Part shown: positions 29,622 through 36,129 of the stretch, piece by piece | How positions within the stretch are numbered: the first letter of the stretch is position 1 | How the letters are laid out: every line of letters starts with the position of its first letter | Assembly: GCA_964387775.1 (NCBI GenBank) | Contig: CAYLZO010000012.1 | Location: forward strand, 1-42,885 | DNA: 42,885 nt | Origin: CAYLZO01 sp964387775 | GTDB lineage: Bacteria > Chloroflexota > Anaerolineae > JAAYZQ01 | Direction of reading: 5' to 3' | Notes under the pieces: generated by a model | Database searches by the model: none | What the model was told of the DNA's origin: nothing | What the model saw: the letters and a program-made list of their open reading frames with translations, nothing else | Position numbers and translations under genes: made by a program

Positions 29622-29643
29622 TTACGCAATACGCAATACGCTA
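29622..29643. repeat. Heptamer repeat array after the first exporter permease stop
   Basis: Tandem ACGCAAT, ACGCAAT and ACGCTAC units, abutting the TAG of the permease gene (29641-29643). It is a further unit sequence in the same architectural class as the arrays in the catabolic region. Confidence 0.8.
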
Positions 29644-30786
29644 CACGCGCCTCAGCCGCAGCCGCTGATACAGAAGTACCCCCACTCCCAGGAACAGAAG
29701 AGACAAAACCGTTAAGGCGACCAGTTCGTAGGCGATGGCCCCGACCCCGTCGCCCAGGACGAGGGCGCGGCGCAACGCCTCGCCGGCGTGGGCCGGGGGC
29801 ACCAGGTCGTAGACCTGGATCGTGCGCCCGGCGACGGTGAACAGGGGCGCATCGGGCAGGGGGTACATGGCCCCTGAGAGCAGAACCATGAGCACGCCAA
29901 CGACGGCGCTGAGGTTGGCCGCCTCGCTGTCGGTGCGGGCGAAGCAGGCCGTGACCAGCCCAATGCCCACCGCCGCCAGGCTGAAGAGCAGGCCGATGCC
30001 CATCGCCAGCAGGAGCGAGCCGTTGCCCCGAAAGCCAAAGGCCAGCGCCGTGCCAAAAGTCACGGGAACGATGAGTAGGGCCAGGGCCATCTGGGCCAGG
30101 CTCACGCCGACCAGCAGGTCGCGGGCGTGGGCGCGGCTGAGCCGCAGGCGGCGCAACGTGCCCCCCACCTCCTCGCGGACCAGCGTCTGGGCCGTGGTGA
30201 CGGCCACCAGCACCAGGCCAAAGACGATGACGCCCGGCACCCCAAAGTCAAAGTCGGACATGGTGCCGGTGCCGGGTACGAATTCGTAGGTCACGGGTGA
30301 CGTGGCCTCCAGGCCGGCGGCGGCCTGGCCAAAGCGGCGCAGCAGATCGTCGAGAAAGTTGCGGGCAAAGACGTAATTGTCCGAGGCAGGGTCACCCACC
30401 AGCTCGATCTCGGCTGGTGCCCCCCCCGTCGGGGCAGCCAGCAGCGCCTCGGAAAAGTCGGGGGGGATGACGAGCAGCAGGGCGATCTTGCGCTCGCGGA
30501 GTGAGATTTCGGCCACCTCCCGGCCGGGCGCTTCCGTTATGTCGAACACCGGCCGGCCCTCCCACTCGGTGGCGCGCAGCACGTCGATCAACTCGGCGCC
30601 GGCCGGGCCGGCGTCCCGGTTGACGACCCAGACGTTGAGGTACTTGGCCAGCCCCTCGTCGCTCTCGCCAAAGGCGACGTAGTAGAGGCCGACGAGGGCC
30701 ACGGGAAAGACGAAAGCCAGCCCCAGGAGCAGCGGCTCGCGCAGCAGTTCGAGCAGCGATTTGCGGGCGATGCTGAGTACCTTCAT
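29641..30786 (-). CDS. ABC-2 type permease (first exporter permease)
   Basis: A 381-residue membrane protein starting MKVLSIARKSLLELLREPLL at 30786. Layout is the same as the second permease: one N-terminal helix (about 18-38), a long outer loop, and a C-terminal five-helix bundle beginning after VGGTLRRLRLSRAHARDLLV. The two permeases share recognisable sequence at several points (LRRLRLxR, GxSLAQMAxA, GxxLAFGF-type segments), so they probably arose by duplication. The substrate is unknown; drugs, lipids or peptides are possible for this class. Confidence 0.9.
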   Translation of the reverse strand: MKVLSIARKSLLELLREPLLLGLAFVFPVALVGLYYVAFGESDEGLAKYLNVWVVNRDAGPAGAELIDVLRATEWEGRPVFDITEAPGREVAEISLRERKIALLLVIPPDFSEALLAAPTGGAPAEIELVGDPASDNYVFARNFLDDLLRRFGQAAAGLEATSPVTYEFVPGTGTMSDFDFGVPGVIVFGLVLVAVTTAQTLVREEVGGTLRRLRLSRAHARDLLVGVSLAQMALALLIVPVTFGTALAFGFRGNGSLLLAMGIGLLFSLAAVGIGLVTACFARTDSEAANLSAVVGVLMVLLSGAMYPLPDAPLFTVAGRTIQVYDLVPPAHAGEALRRALVLGDGVGAIAYELVALTVLSLLFLGVGVLLYQRLRLRRV

Positions 30787-30804
30787 GGCCGCCCCTTTGG
30801 AAGC

Positions 30805-30928
30805 GTCATTGCGCGGGCGCGCCGTCCCCTGTGCCTGGCCGCACAGGACAGGCCGGCATCCCGGGGAAGCAATCCCACTTGGCACAGCCGGAGATTGCTT
30901 CGGCCCAAACGACGGGCCTCGCAATGAC
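30805..30928. repeat. Dispersed inverted-repeat element, copy 3
   Basis: Begins GTCATTGCGCG (30805-30815) and ends CTCGCAATGAC (30918-30928), 124 bp. The interior includes CCTGGCCGCACAGGACAGGC and GGGGAAGCAATCCC segments shared with copy 2, and GGAGATTGCTTCGG shared with copies 1 and 2. It lies between the TetR stop and the exporter operon. Confidence 0.88.
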
Positions 30929-30977
30929 GGTCCTGATATTTTGTGATGAATTCACAATGAACGCGCTGAAAACATCG

Positions 30978-31670
30978 CTACGTGCCGATGCCGTGCAGAA
31001 TCAGGTCGATCAGCGCCACCAGCGCCCGCTCCTCGGTCACATCGTCGCCCGTCACCTGAAAGTAGGTGTTGAGATAGGGCAACAGTTGGCTGTCGCCGAC
31101 GGCGATGGTCAGGGCGTGGACGAGGCGGGTCGCTGCCGGCAGGTCGACGCCGGCGCGGACCTCGCCCCGCTTGGCGGCGGCGGCCAGGATGTCGCCGAGC
31201 ATGTCGCGCATGAGGGTGGCGATGGGCTCCACCAGCTGGGCCGAGAGTTCGGCGTCGCCGTGGTAGGCAGCCCGGGCAAAGAGCTGGATCAGCCCGGCGT
31301 AGGCCCGGCTCCACTCGATGCCGCCCGACAGGTAGGCGGCCAGCGCCTCGCGCAGGGGCATGGCCGCCAGGTAGGGCCGGAACTGCTCAAAGGCGTCGAC
31401 GACGAACCGCCGGCTCAGCTCCACGGCAAAGGCCAGCATCCCCTCCCGGTCGGGAAAGTAGGTGTAGAGCGAGCCGACCGACACCTCGGCCCGGGCGGCG
31501 ACCGCCTTGATGTTGAGCGCCGTCGGCCCCTTGGCCACCGCCTCGTCGACGATGGCGTCGAGGATGGCCTGCTGGCGCCCGGGATCGAGCCGGCGGAAGG
31601 TGCGGCTGACCAGGCCCTCCTGCTCCAACTGCAAGATGTAGGCGTGAAGCTGTGTCCAATCGTCCATCAT
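30978..31670 (-). CDS. TetR-family transcriptional regulator
   Basis: A 230-residue regulator starting MMDDWTQLHAYILQLEQEGL at 31670. The helix-turn-helix lies at about residues 30-75: RQQAILDAIVDEAVAKGPTA followed by IKAVAARAEVSVGSLYTYFP, the standard TetR recognition-helix pattern. A larger helical ligand domain follows. Its promoter holds two inverted-repeat sites of related sequence, so autoregulation is likely. The exporter genes follow in the same direction, and TetR regulators adjacent to ABC-2 exporters commonly repress them until a toxic ligand binds. The ligand is unknown. Confidence 0.92.
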   Translation of the reverse strand: MMDDWTQLHAYILQLEQEGLVSRTFRRLDPGRQQAILDAIVDEAVAKGPTALNIKAVAARAEVSVGSLYTYFPDREGMLAFAVELSRRFVVDAFEQFRPYLAAMPLREALAAYLSGGIEWSRAYAGLIQLFARAAYHGDAELSAQLVEPIATLMRDMLGDILAAAAKRGEVRAGVDLPAATRLVHALTIAVGDSQLLPYLNTYFQVTGDDVTEERALVALIDLILHGIGT

Positions 31671-31675
31671 GATAA

Positions 31676-31690
31676 TGAACCCCTGGTTCA
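31676..31690. promoter_or_regulatory. Likely TetR operator at the transcription start
   Basis: TGAACC-CCT-GGTTCA is a perfect 6-base inverted repeat with a 3-base spacer. It lies immediately downstream of the -10 box and covers the predicted start site. A smaller related palindrome GAAC-C-GTTC (31703-31711) lies between the -35 and -10 boxes. Position and shared GAAC/GTTC half-sites suggest repressor binding. Confidence 0.7.
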
Positions 31691-31691
31691 C

Positions 31692-31720
31692 ATTATATAA
31701 AAGAACCGTTCGTTTGTCAA
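31692..31720 (-). promoter_or_regulatory. Perfect-consensus sigma-70-type promoter of tetR
   Basis: TTGACA (31715-31720) and TATAAT (31692-31697) on the minus strand with a 17-base spacer: every consensus base matches. The predicted start near 31685 leaves a leader of about 15 bases. Confidence 0.88.
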
Positions 31721-31765
31721 GGCCCGGTGGCAGATTGGGTGCCATTAGGTTCCCCCCACGAACTG

Positions 31766-31774
31766 TGCTATAAT
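31766..31774 (+). promoter_or_regulatory. Extended -10 promoter of the M32 carboxypeptidase gene
   Basis: TGCTATAAT is an extended -10 element with the full TATAAT at 31769-31774. The -35 region (TAGGTT, 31746-31751) is weak, as is usual with extended -10 promoters. It is divergent from the tetR promoter, about 70 bases away, and gives a leader of about 62 bases. Confidence 0.65.
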
Positions 31775-31842
31775 TCTGGCGACTGTCCAAGTTTGGAGGT
31801 TTCCGAATCTTTACGAATCCAAGTGGAGGAGCAAGAGAAGAG

Positions 31843-33354
31843 ATGAGTACCAAGTTTAAAGAACTAGAAGTCCGCCTGGCCGAGATCAGCGACTTTCAGG
31901 CCGCCGCCGCCGTGTTGCGCTGGGACCAGCAGGTCAACATGCCGCCCGGCGGCGCCGAGGCCCGGGCCAACCACCTCACCACGTTGACCCGCACCGCCCA
32001 CGAGCGTCTCGTCTCGGACGAGATCGGCCAACTCCTGGACGACCTGGAACCGGAACTGGCGGACGCCGACTATGATTCCTACGAGGCCAGCCTGGTGCGC
32101 GTGACCCGCCGCCGCTACGACCGCGAGCGCAAGATCCCGCCCGACCTGGTGGCCCGCCTGGCCAAGGCCCGGGCGCTGGGCCACGTAGCCTGGGAAAAGG
32201 CCCGTGCCGAGTCCGACTTTGCCATTTTTCAGCCCCACCTGGCCGAGATCCTGGACCTGACCATCGAGGCGGCTGAAACCATCGGCTACGAGGACCGCAT
32301 CTACGACGCCTTACTGGACCGCTTCGAGCCCGAGATGAAGACAGCCCGTCTCGAAACGCTCTTTGGAGAGATGAAAGAGGAATTGGTGCCCCTGGTCCAG
32401 GCCATCACCGAGCGCCAGGCCACGCAGCCTGTGGATGATTCGATCTTTCAGCAGACGTTCGACGAGACGAAGCAGTGGGATTTCGGCCTGGAGGTCATCA
32501 CCCGGCTGGGCTTTGATTTCGAGCGGGGCCGCCAGGACCACTCGGCCCATCCCTTCACCACGTCCTTTTCGCCGGGCGACGTGCGGCTCACCACCCGCGT
32601 CTATCCCGACCAGTTTCGGTCGGCCCTTTTTGGCTCGATCCACGAGGCCGGGCACGGCATGTACGAGCAGGGCATCGACCCGGCCTTTGCCCGCTCGCTG
32701 CTGGGCGAGGCGGCGTCGCTGGGGGTCCACGAATCCCAGTCGCGCATGTGGGAGAACGTCGTCGGCCGCAGCCGGGGATTCTGGATCTACTGGCTGCCCA
32801 AGCTCAAAGCGTACTTCCCGGTGGAGCTGGGCGACGTGGACGTGGAGGCATTTTACCGGGCCGTCAACAAGGTCGAGCCGTCCCTCATCCGCGTCGAGGC
32901 CGACGAAGTGACCTACAACCTCCATATTTTCCTCCGCTTCGAGATCGAGAACCTGATGCTGGAGCGCAAGGTTGAGGTTGGGGACTTGCCCGAGCTGTGG
33001 AACGAAAAGATAGAAGCGTACCTGGGCGTCCGCCCGCCGAACGACGCCCAGGGTGTCTTGCAGGACGTCCACTGGTCTAGCGGCTACCTGGGCTACTTTC
33101 CCACCTACTCACTGGGCAACCTGCTGGCGGCCCAGTTCTATAACCAGGCCGTCTCGGATCGGCCCGGCATCCCGGCCCAGATCGAGCGCGGCGAGTTCGG
33201 CGACCTGCTGGGCTGGATGCGGGAGCACATTCACGCCGTGGGCAAGACCTATACGCCCGCCGAGCTGGTGGAGCGCGTCACCGGCGGGCCGATCCGCACC
33301 GAGCCTTTCCTGGCCTACGTCCGCGAAAAGTACGCCGAGCTGTACGAGCTGTGA
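31843..33354 (+). CDS. M32-family metallocarboxypeptidase
   Basis: A 503-residue protein starting MSTKFKELEVRLAEISDFQA, the usual length for the thermostable carboxypeptidase Taq family. The zinc site HEAGH lies near residue 266 (GSIHEAGHGMYEQGI) and is followed by the family signature VHESQSRMWENVVGRS. The N-terminal WDQQVNMPPGG and later TSFSPGDVRLTTRVY are also diagnostic. The enzyme removes C-terminal amino acids from peptides in the cytoplasm. It opens the plus-strand half of the window and is divergent from the TetR gene. Confidence 0.95.
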   Translation: MSTKFKELEVRLAEISDFQAAAAVLRWDQQVNMPPGGAEARANHLTTLTRTAHERLVSDEIGQLLDDLEPELADADYDSYEASLVRVTRRRYDRERKIPPDLVARLAKARALGHVAWEKARAESDFAIFQPHLAEILDLTIEAAETIGYEDRIYDALLDRFEPEMKTARLETLFGEMKEELVPLVQAITERQATQPVDDSIFQQTFDETKQWDFGLEVITRLGFDFERGRQDHSAHPFTTSFSPGDVRLTTRVYPDQFRSALFGSIHEAGHGMYEQGIDPAFARSLLGEAASLGVHESQSRMWENVVGRSRGFWIYWLPKLKAYFPVELGDVDVEAFYRAVNKVEPSLIRVEADEVTYNLHIFLRFEIENLMLERKVEVGDLPELWNEKIEAYLGVRPPNDAQGVLQDVHWSSGYLGYFPTYSLGNLLAAQFYNQAVSDRPGIPAQIERGEFGDLLGWMREHIHAVGKTYTPAELVERVTGGPIRTEPFLAYVREKYAELYEL

Positions 33355-33359
33355 GCCCA

Positions 33360-33390
33360 GATTGGTCCAGTCTTGATGACTGGACCAGTC
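33360..33390 (+). terminator. Hairpin after the carboxypeptidase gene
   Basis: TGGTCCAGTC (33363-33372) and GACTGGACCA (33378-33387) are perfect 10-base arms around a 5-base loop; three more pairs, one a G-U, extend the stem. It starts four bases after the stop. The following sequence is GTCTCTCTC rather than a U-run, so termination may be partial. It also argues against starting the next gene at the ATG within the loop region. Confidence 0.65.
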
Positions 33391-33402
33391 TCTCTCGCTG
33401 CC

Positions 33403-34047
33403 ATGAGCCGCTATCCGATCCCGGCCCGCGAGGTCCGCGTCGAGATCCAAGTGCTCAACTCGCGCTTTATCGCCACGGCCGGGCCAGCCTTCAGCGTGGA
33501 CGAGGCCAAAGCCTTTGTGGCGCGCATCCGCGCCGAGTTCGCCGACGCGACCCACAACGTGCCCGCCTACCTGGTGGGCCACGGCGCGAGCGTGGTAGCC
33601 CATTGCAGCGACGACGGCGAGCCCTCGGGCACGGCCGGCCGCCCGGCGCTGGCCGTGTTGCGCGGCAGCGGCCTGGGCGACGTGGCCGTCGTCGTCACCC
33701 GCTACTTTGGCGGCACCAAGCTGGGCACCGGCGGCCTGGTGCGGGCCTACGGCGACGCGGTGCGCGCCGTGCTCGAGGCCCTGCCCCGCGCCCAAAAGGT
33801 CGCCACCTACACCGCCCTGATCGTCACGCCCTACCCCCTCTTTGAGCGCGTGCGCCTGGCCGTCGAGGAACATCGGGGGCAAGTCCTGGACGAGACCTTT
33901 GCCGCCGACGTGACGGTCACCGCCCGCTTCCCCGTAGAGCGCTTTCCCGGCTTTCGGGACGCCCTCCAGGAACTATCCCACGGCACGGTGGAGGCCGTCG
34001 TCGTCGAGACGAACGAGGATACCATCCTGCCCCTCTCCCCCGCCTGA
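33403..34047 (+). CDS. YigZ/IMPACT family protein
   Basis: A 214-residue protein. The ATG at 33403 gives MSRYPIPAREVRVEIQVLNS, matching the family beginning; an upstream ATG would lie in the terminator hairpin. The N-terminal UPF0029 domain has ATAGPAFSVDEAKAFVARIR and HNVPAYLVG, then the hallmark DDGEPSGTAGRPAL and VVVTRYFGGTKLGTGGLVRA. The C-terminal DUF1949-like domain follows. These proteins are conserved from bacteria to eukaryotes, where IMPACT affects translation control, but the bacterial role is unclear. No clear ribosome binding site is visible. Confidence 0.9.
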   Translation: MSRYPIPAREVRVEIQVLNSRFIATAGPAFSVDEAKAFVARIRAEFADATHNVPAYLVGHGASVVAHCSDDGEPSGTAGRPALAVLRGSGLGDVAVVVTRYFGGTKLGTGGLVRAYGDAVRAVLEALPRAQKVATYTALIVTPYPLFERVRLAVEEHRGQVLDETFAADVTVTARFPVERFPGFRDALQELSHGTVEAVVVETNEDTILPLSPA

Positions 34048-34059
34048 GCGATGTGCGAC

Positions 34060-34088
34060 TTGACAGCCGCCCCACCCCCGAGTACACT
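34060..34088 (+). promoter_or_regulatory. Promoter that predicts a leaderless transcript
   Basis: TTGACA (34060-34065) and TACACT (34083-34088) with a 17-base spacer. The distance from the -10 box to the ATG at 34095 is six bases, so transcription should start at or next to the ATG. No ribosome binding site precedes that ATG. Confidence 0.65.
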
Positions 34089-34094
34089 GTCCCC

Positions 34095-34568
34095 ATGATT
34101 CCCTACGGGCTTTTAGCTATCGGCTTGGCAATCGTGGTGCTGCTCGTGTATCGGGCCGGTCGCATCTGGCGCGACGCCGGCCGCTGGGGGTTTTCGCCCC
34201 CCGCCCGGCTCGGCTGGGCGGCGCTGGGCGCCGTCGTGCCCTCCCTCTACTGGTGGGGCGTGCGAGTCGACGCCCTTCTGCTCGAGGAGGAGCGAGAGGA
34301 CCTGGACCTGGAAGGCGTGGACAGCGCCCGTTGCCCCCTCTGTGGCGCAGAGATCCCCGGCGCCTGGGCGCTGACCGAGGATACCGCAAACGTATCGAGG
34401 CCAGCCACGTCCCCTGGCCCGGCCCTCGGCGGGCGGCCCTGTTGCGCCTGCTTCAAGACGAGTCCGAGATCCGCCCGGCCGACGAGGACAAAGACGCCCA
34501 CTGGCTGCTTAAACGCAAGCGAGGAGACATCATCATGGCAGACAAACTCGACAGAATTCTCGTGGTAG
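34095..34568 (+). CDS. Small membrane protein with zinc-ribbon half-site, probably frameshifted
   Basis: The product starts MIPYGLLAIGLAIVVLLVYR, one membrane helix, with a second hydrophobic segment near residues 36-55 and then a CPLCGAEIPGAW half zinc ribbon at about 78-90. After LTED, near 34378, the frame loses its GC-rich third-position pattern. The plus-one-earlier frame (YRKRIEASHVPWPGPRRAAL and onward to LLKRKRGD) continues with good codon character. A one-base loss, real or an assembly error, is therefore likely. The corrected frame has no stop before the exonuclease gene and would read into it. I do not recognise the family. Confidence 0.55.
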   Translation: MIPYGLLAIGLAIVVLLVYRAGRIWRDAGRWGFSPPARLGWAALGAVVPSLYWWGVRVDALLLEEEREDLDLEGVDSARCPLCGAEIPGAWALTEDTANVSRPATSPGPALGGRPCCACFKTSPRSARPTRTKTPTGCLNASEETSSWQTNSTEFSW

Positions 34569-35092
34569 ACTTGGAGGCCACCTGTTGGCGCGACGAGCCG
34601 CCGCCCGGCCAGGAACCGGAGATCATCGAGATCGGCCTCTGTGTCCTGGACGTGGCCAGCGGCGAGCGGCTGGACCAGGCCAGTATCCTCGTGCGACCTG
34701 TCTATTCGACGGTCAGCGACTATTGCACCGAGCTGACGACGCTCACCGAGGAGGTCGTGGCACGGGGCGTATCACTGCGCGAGGCGTGCCGCATCCTGGA
34801 GACCGAGTACCAGTCGAAAAAGCGGCTATGGGCCAGCTACGGCGACTATGACCGGCGCAAGCTCCGCGCCGAGTGCGAGTCGCACAACATTAACTATCCC
34901 TTTGGCCCCAGCCACCTCAACGTCAAGGTCCTGCTGTCGGTCGCCTACAACCTGAAGAAGGAGCCGCCCCTGGACAAGGCGATGGCCTTGCTCGGCTTTC
35001 CGCTGGAGGGCATCCACCACCGGGGCGACGACGACGCCTGGAACATCGCCCGCATCCTGGGGCACATTCTGCTCAAAGCTCGCGAAGCGTAA
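34535..35092 (+). CDS. DEDDh 3'-5' exonuclease (ERI-1/KapD-like)
   Basis: A 185-residue protein starting MADKLDRILVVDLEATCWRD at 34535 with AGGAG eight bases upstream. The acidic catalytic residues are visible: DLEATCW (Exo I) near residue 11, ASYGDYDRRKL (Exo II) near 95 and HHRGDDDAWNIARI (Exo III with the His) near 160. Length and motif spacing match the ERI-1-like DnaQ superfamily branch, single-domain nucleases acting on RNA or DNA 3' ends. The upstream frame is open into the preceding gene, but the ribosome binding site supports this start. Confidence 0.9.
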   Translation: MADKLDRILVVDLEATCWRDEPPPGQEPEIIEIGLCVLDVASGERLDQASILVRPVYSTVSDYCTELTTLTEEVVARGVSLREACRILETEYQSKKRLWASYGDYDRRKLRAECESHNINYPFGPSHLNVKVLLSVAYNLKKEPPLDKAMALLGFPLEGIHHRGDDDAWNIARILGHILLKAREA

Positions 35093-35097
35093 GAGGA

Positions 35098-35170
35098 TCT
35101 TTTGCCGCAAAGGTCGCAAAGAAAGGCTTGGACAACCTTGGCGAACCTGGCGTCTTGGCGGTGAAACAAA
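35098..35170. repeat. Intergenic repeat-like sequence upstream of the ADP-ribosylglycohydrolase gene
   Basis: The segment has internally similar pieces (GCCGCAAAGGTCGCAAAG, CCTTGGCGAACC, CTGGCGTCTTGGCGGTGAAA), a type of short repeat known from many environmental genomes. A related CACCAAGACACAAAG piece lies near 24395. No gene is supported here. Confidence 0.45.
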
Positions 35171-35190
35171 GGGGCGTAAGGAGGACGGCA

Positions 35191-36129
35191 ATGAACGATT
35201 CGGGAAAGCTGCGTTCCAAATTTTTGGGCGGGATGGTGGGCAGCGGGCTGGGTGACGCCATCGGCGAGATGGCCTTCCACCGGCCCGACGAAGGGCGGCT
35301 CCGGGCCTGGATCGAGGAGACGGATCTGCTGGTCTACACCGACGACACGGCCATGGCCCTCGGCCTGGCCGAGTCGCTGGTCAGCACGGGTGACCTGAAC
35401 CCGCAGCACCTGGGCGACACCTTCCGCCAGAACTACCGGCGCGCGCCGTGGCGGGGCTACGCCTCGGGACCGCCGACGGTCTTTGCCCGGGTCGAGCGCT
35501 CCGACGTGTCCTACGCCGAGGCCGCCCGCACGCTCTACGGCGGCGAGGGCTCGTTCGGGAACGGCGCGGCGATGCGCATCGGCGCGCTGGGGCTCTTTTT
35601 TCACGACGCGCCCGACCTCGAGGCCCAGGCCCGCGCCTCGGCCTCGGTGACCCACGCCCACCCCATCGGCCTAGACGGCGCGGCGGTGCAGGCCCAGGCC
35701 GTGGCTCGGGCGACAGCACTCCGCCCCGACGGGCCCTTTCCTGCCGAGTCCTTTGGCCGGCGACTGGTCGACGTAGCGCAGACGCCCGAGATGCAGGCCA
35801 AGCTGGAACAGGTCAACGACCTCGTCGCCCGGGACGTGCCGCCCGGCGCTGCCGCCGCCCAGCTTGGCCGCAGCGTGGCCGTGCACGAGTCGCTGCCCTT
35901 CGCCCTCTATGCCTTCCTCCGCCACCCCAAGTCCTTCGAGGAATGCCTCTTTTGCGCTATCCTCCACGGCGGCGACCGGGACACCCTGGGCGCCATGGCC
36001 TGTGCCGTCTCGGGCGCCTACCTGGGCATCGAGGCCATCCCCGCCGACTGGCGCGCCAAGCTCGAAAACGGAGAGCAAATCGAAGCCCTGGCCATCCAGC
36101 TTTTGGAGAAGCGAGGAAACCAACCATGA
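35191..36129 (+). CDS. ADP-ribosylglycohydrolase family protein
   Basis: A 312-residue protein starting MNDSGKLRSKFLGGMVGSGL at 35191 after AAGGAGGACGGCA. Both metal-binding motifs of the family are present: GDAIGE and YTDDTAMALGLAESL in the N-terminal third, and HGGDRDTLGAMACAVSGAYL near residue 265. The fold binds two magnesium ions and cleaves ADP-ribose from modified proteins, nucleic acids or metabolites such as ADP-ribosylated dinitrogenase reductase. The stop overlaps the start of the following aminotransferase gene, so the two are translated together. The target here is unknown. Confidence 0.92.
   Translation: MNDSGKLRSKFLGGMVGSGLGDAIGEMAFHRPDEGRLRAWIEETDLLVYTDDTAMALGLAESLVSTGDLNPQHLGDTFRQNYRRAPWRGYASGPPTVFARVERSDVSYAEAARTLYGGEGSFGNGAAMRIGALGLFFHDAPDLEAQARASASVTHAHPIGLDGAAVQAQAVARATALRPDGPFPAESFGRRLVDVAQTPEMQAKLEQVNDLVARDVPPGAAAAQLGRSVAVHESLPFALYAFLRHPKSFEECLFCAILHGGDRDTLGAMACAVSGAYLGIEAIPADWRAKLENGEQIEALAIQLLEKRGNQP

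Noticed and set aside
33373..33402. Upstream start for the YigZ-like protein
   Set aside because: The earlier start codons lie inside the terminator hairpin, and homologues begin at the MSRYPIPA residues.
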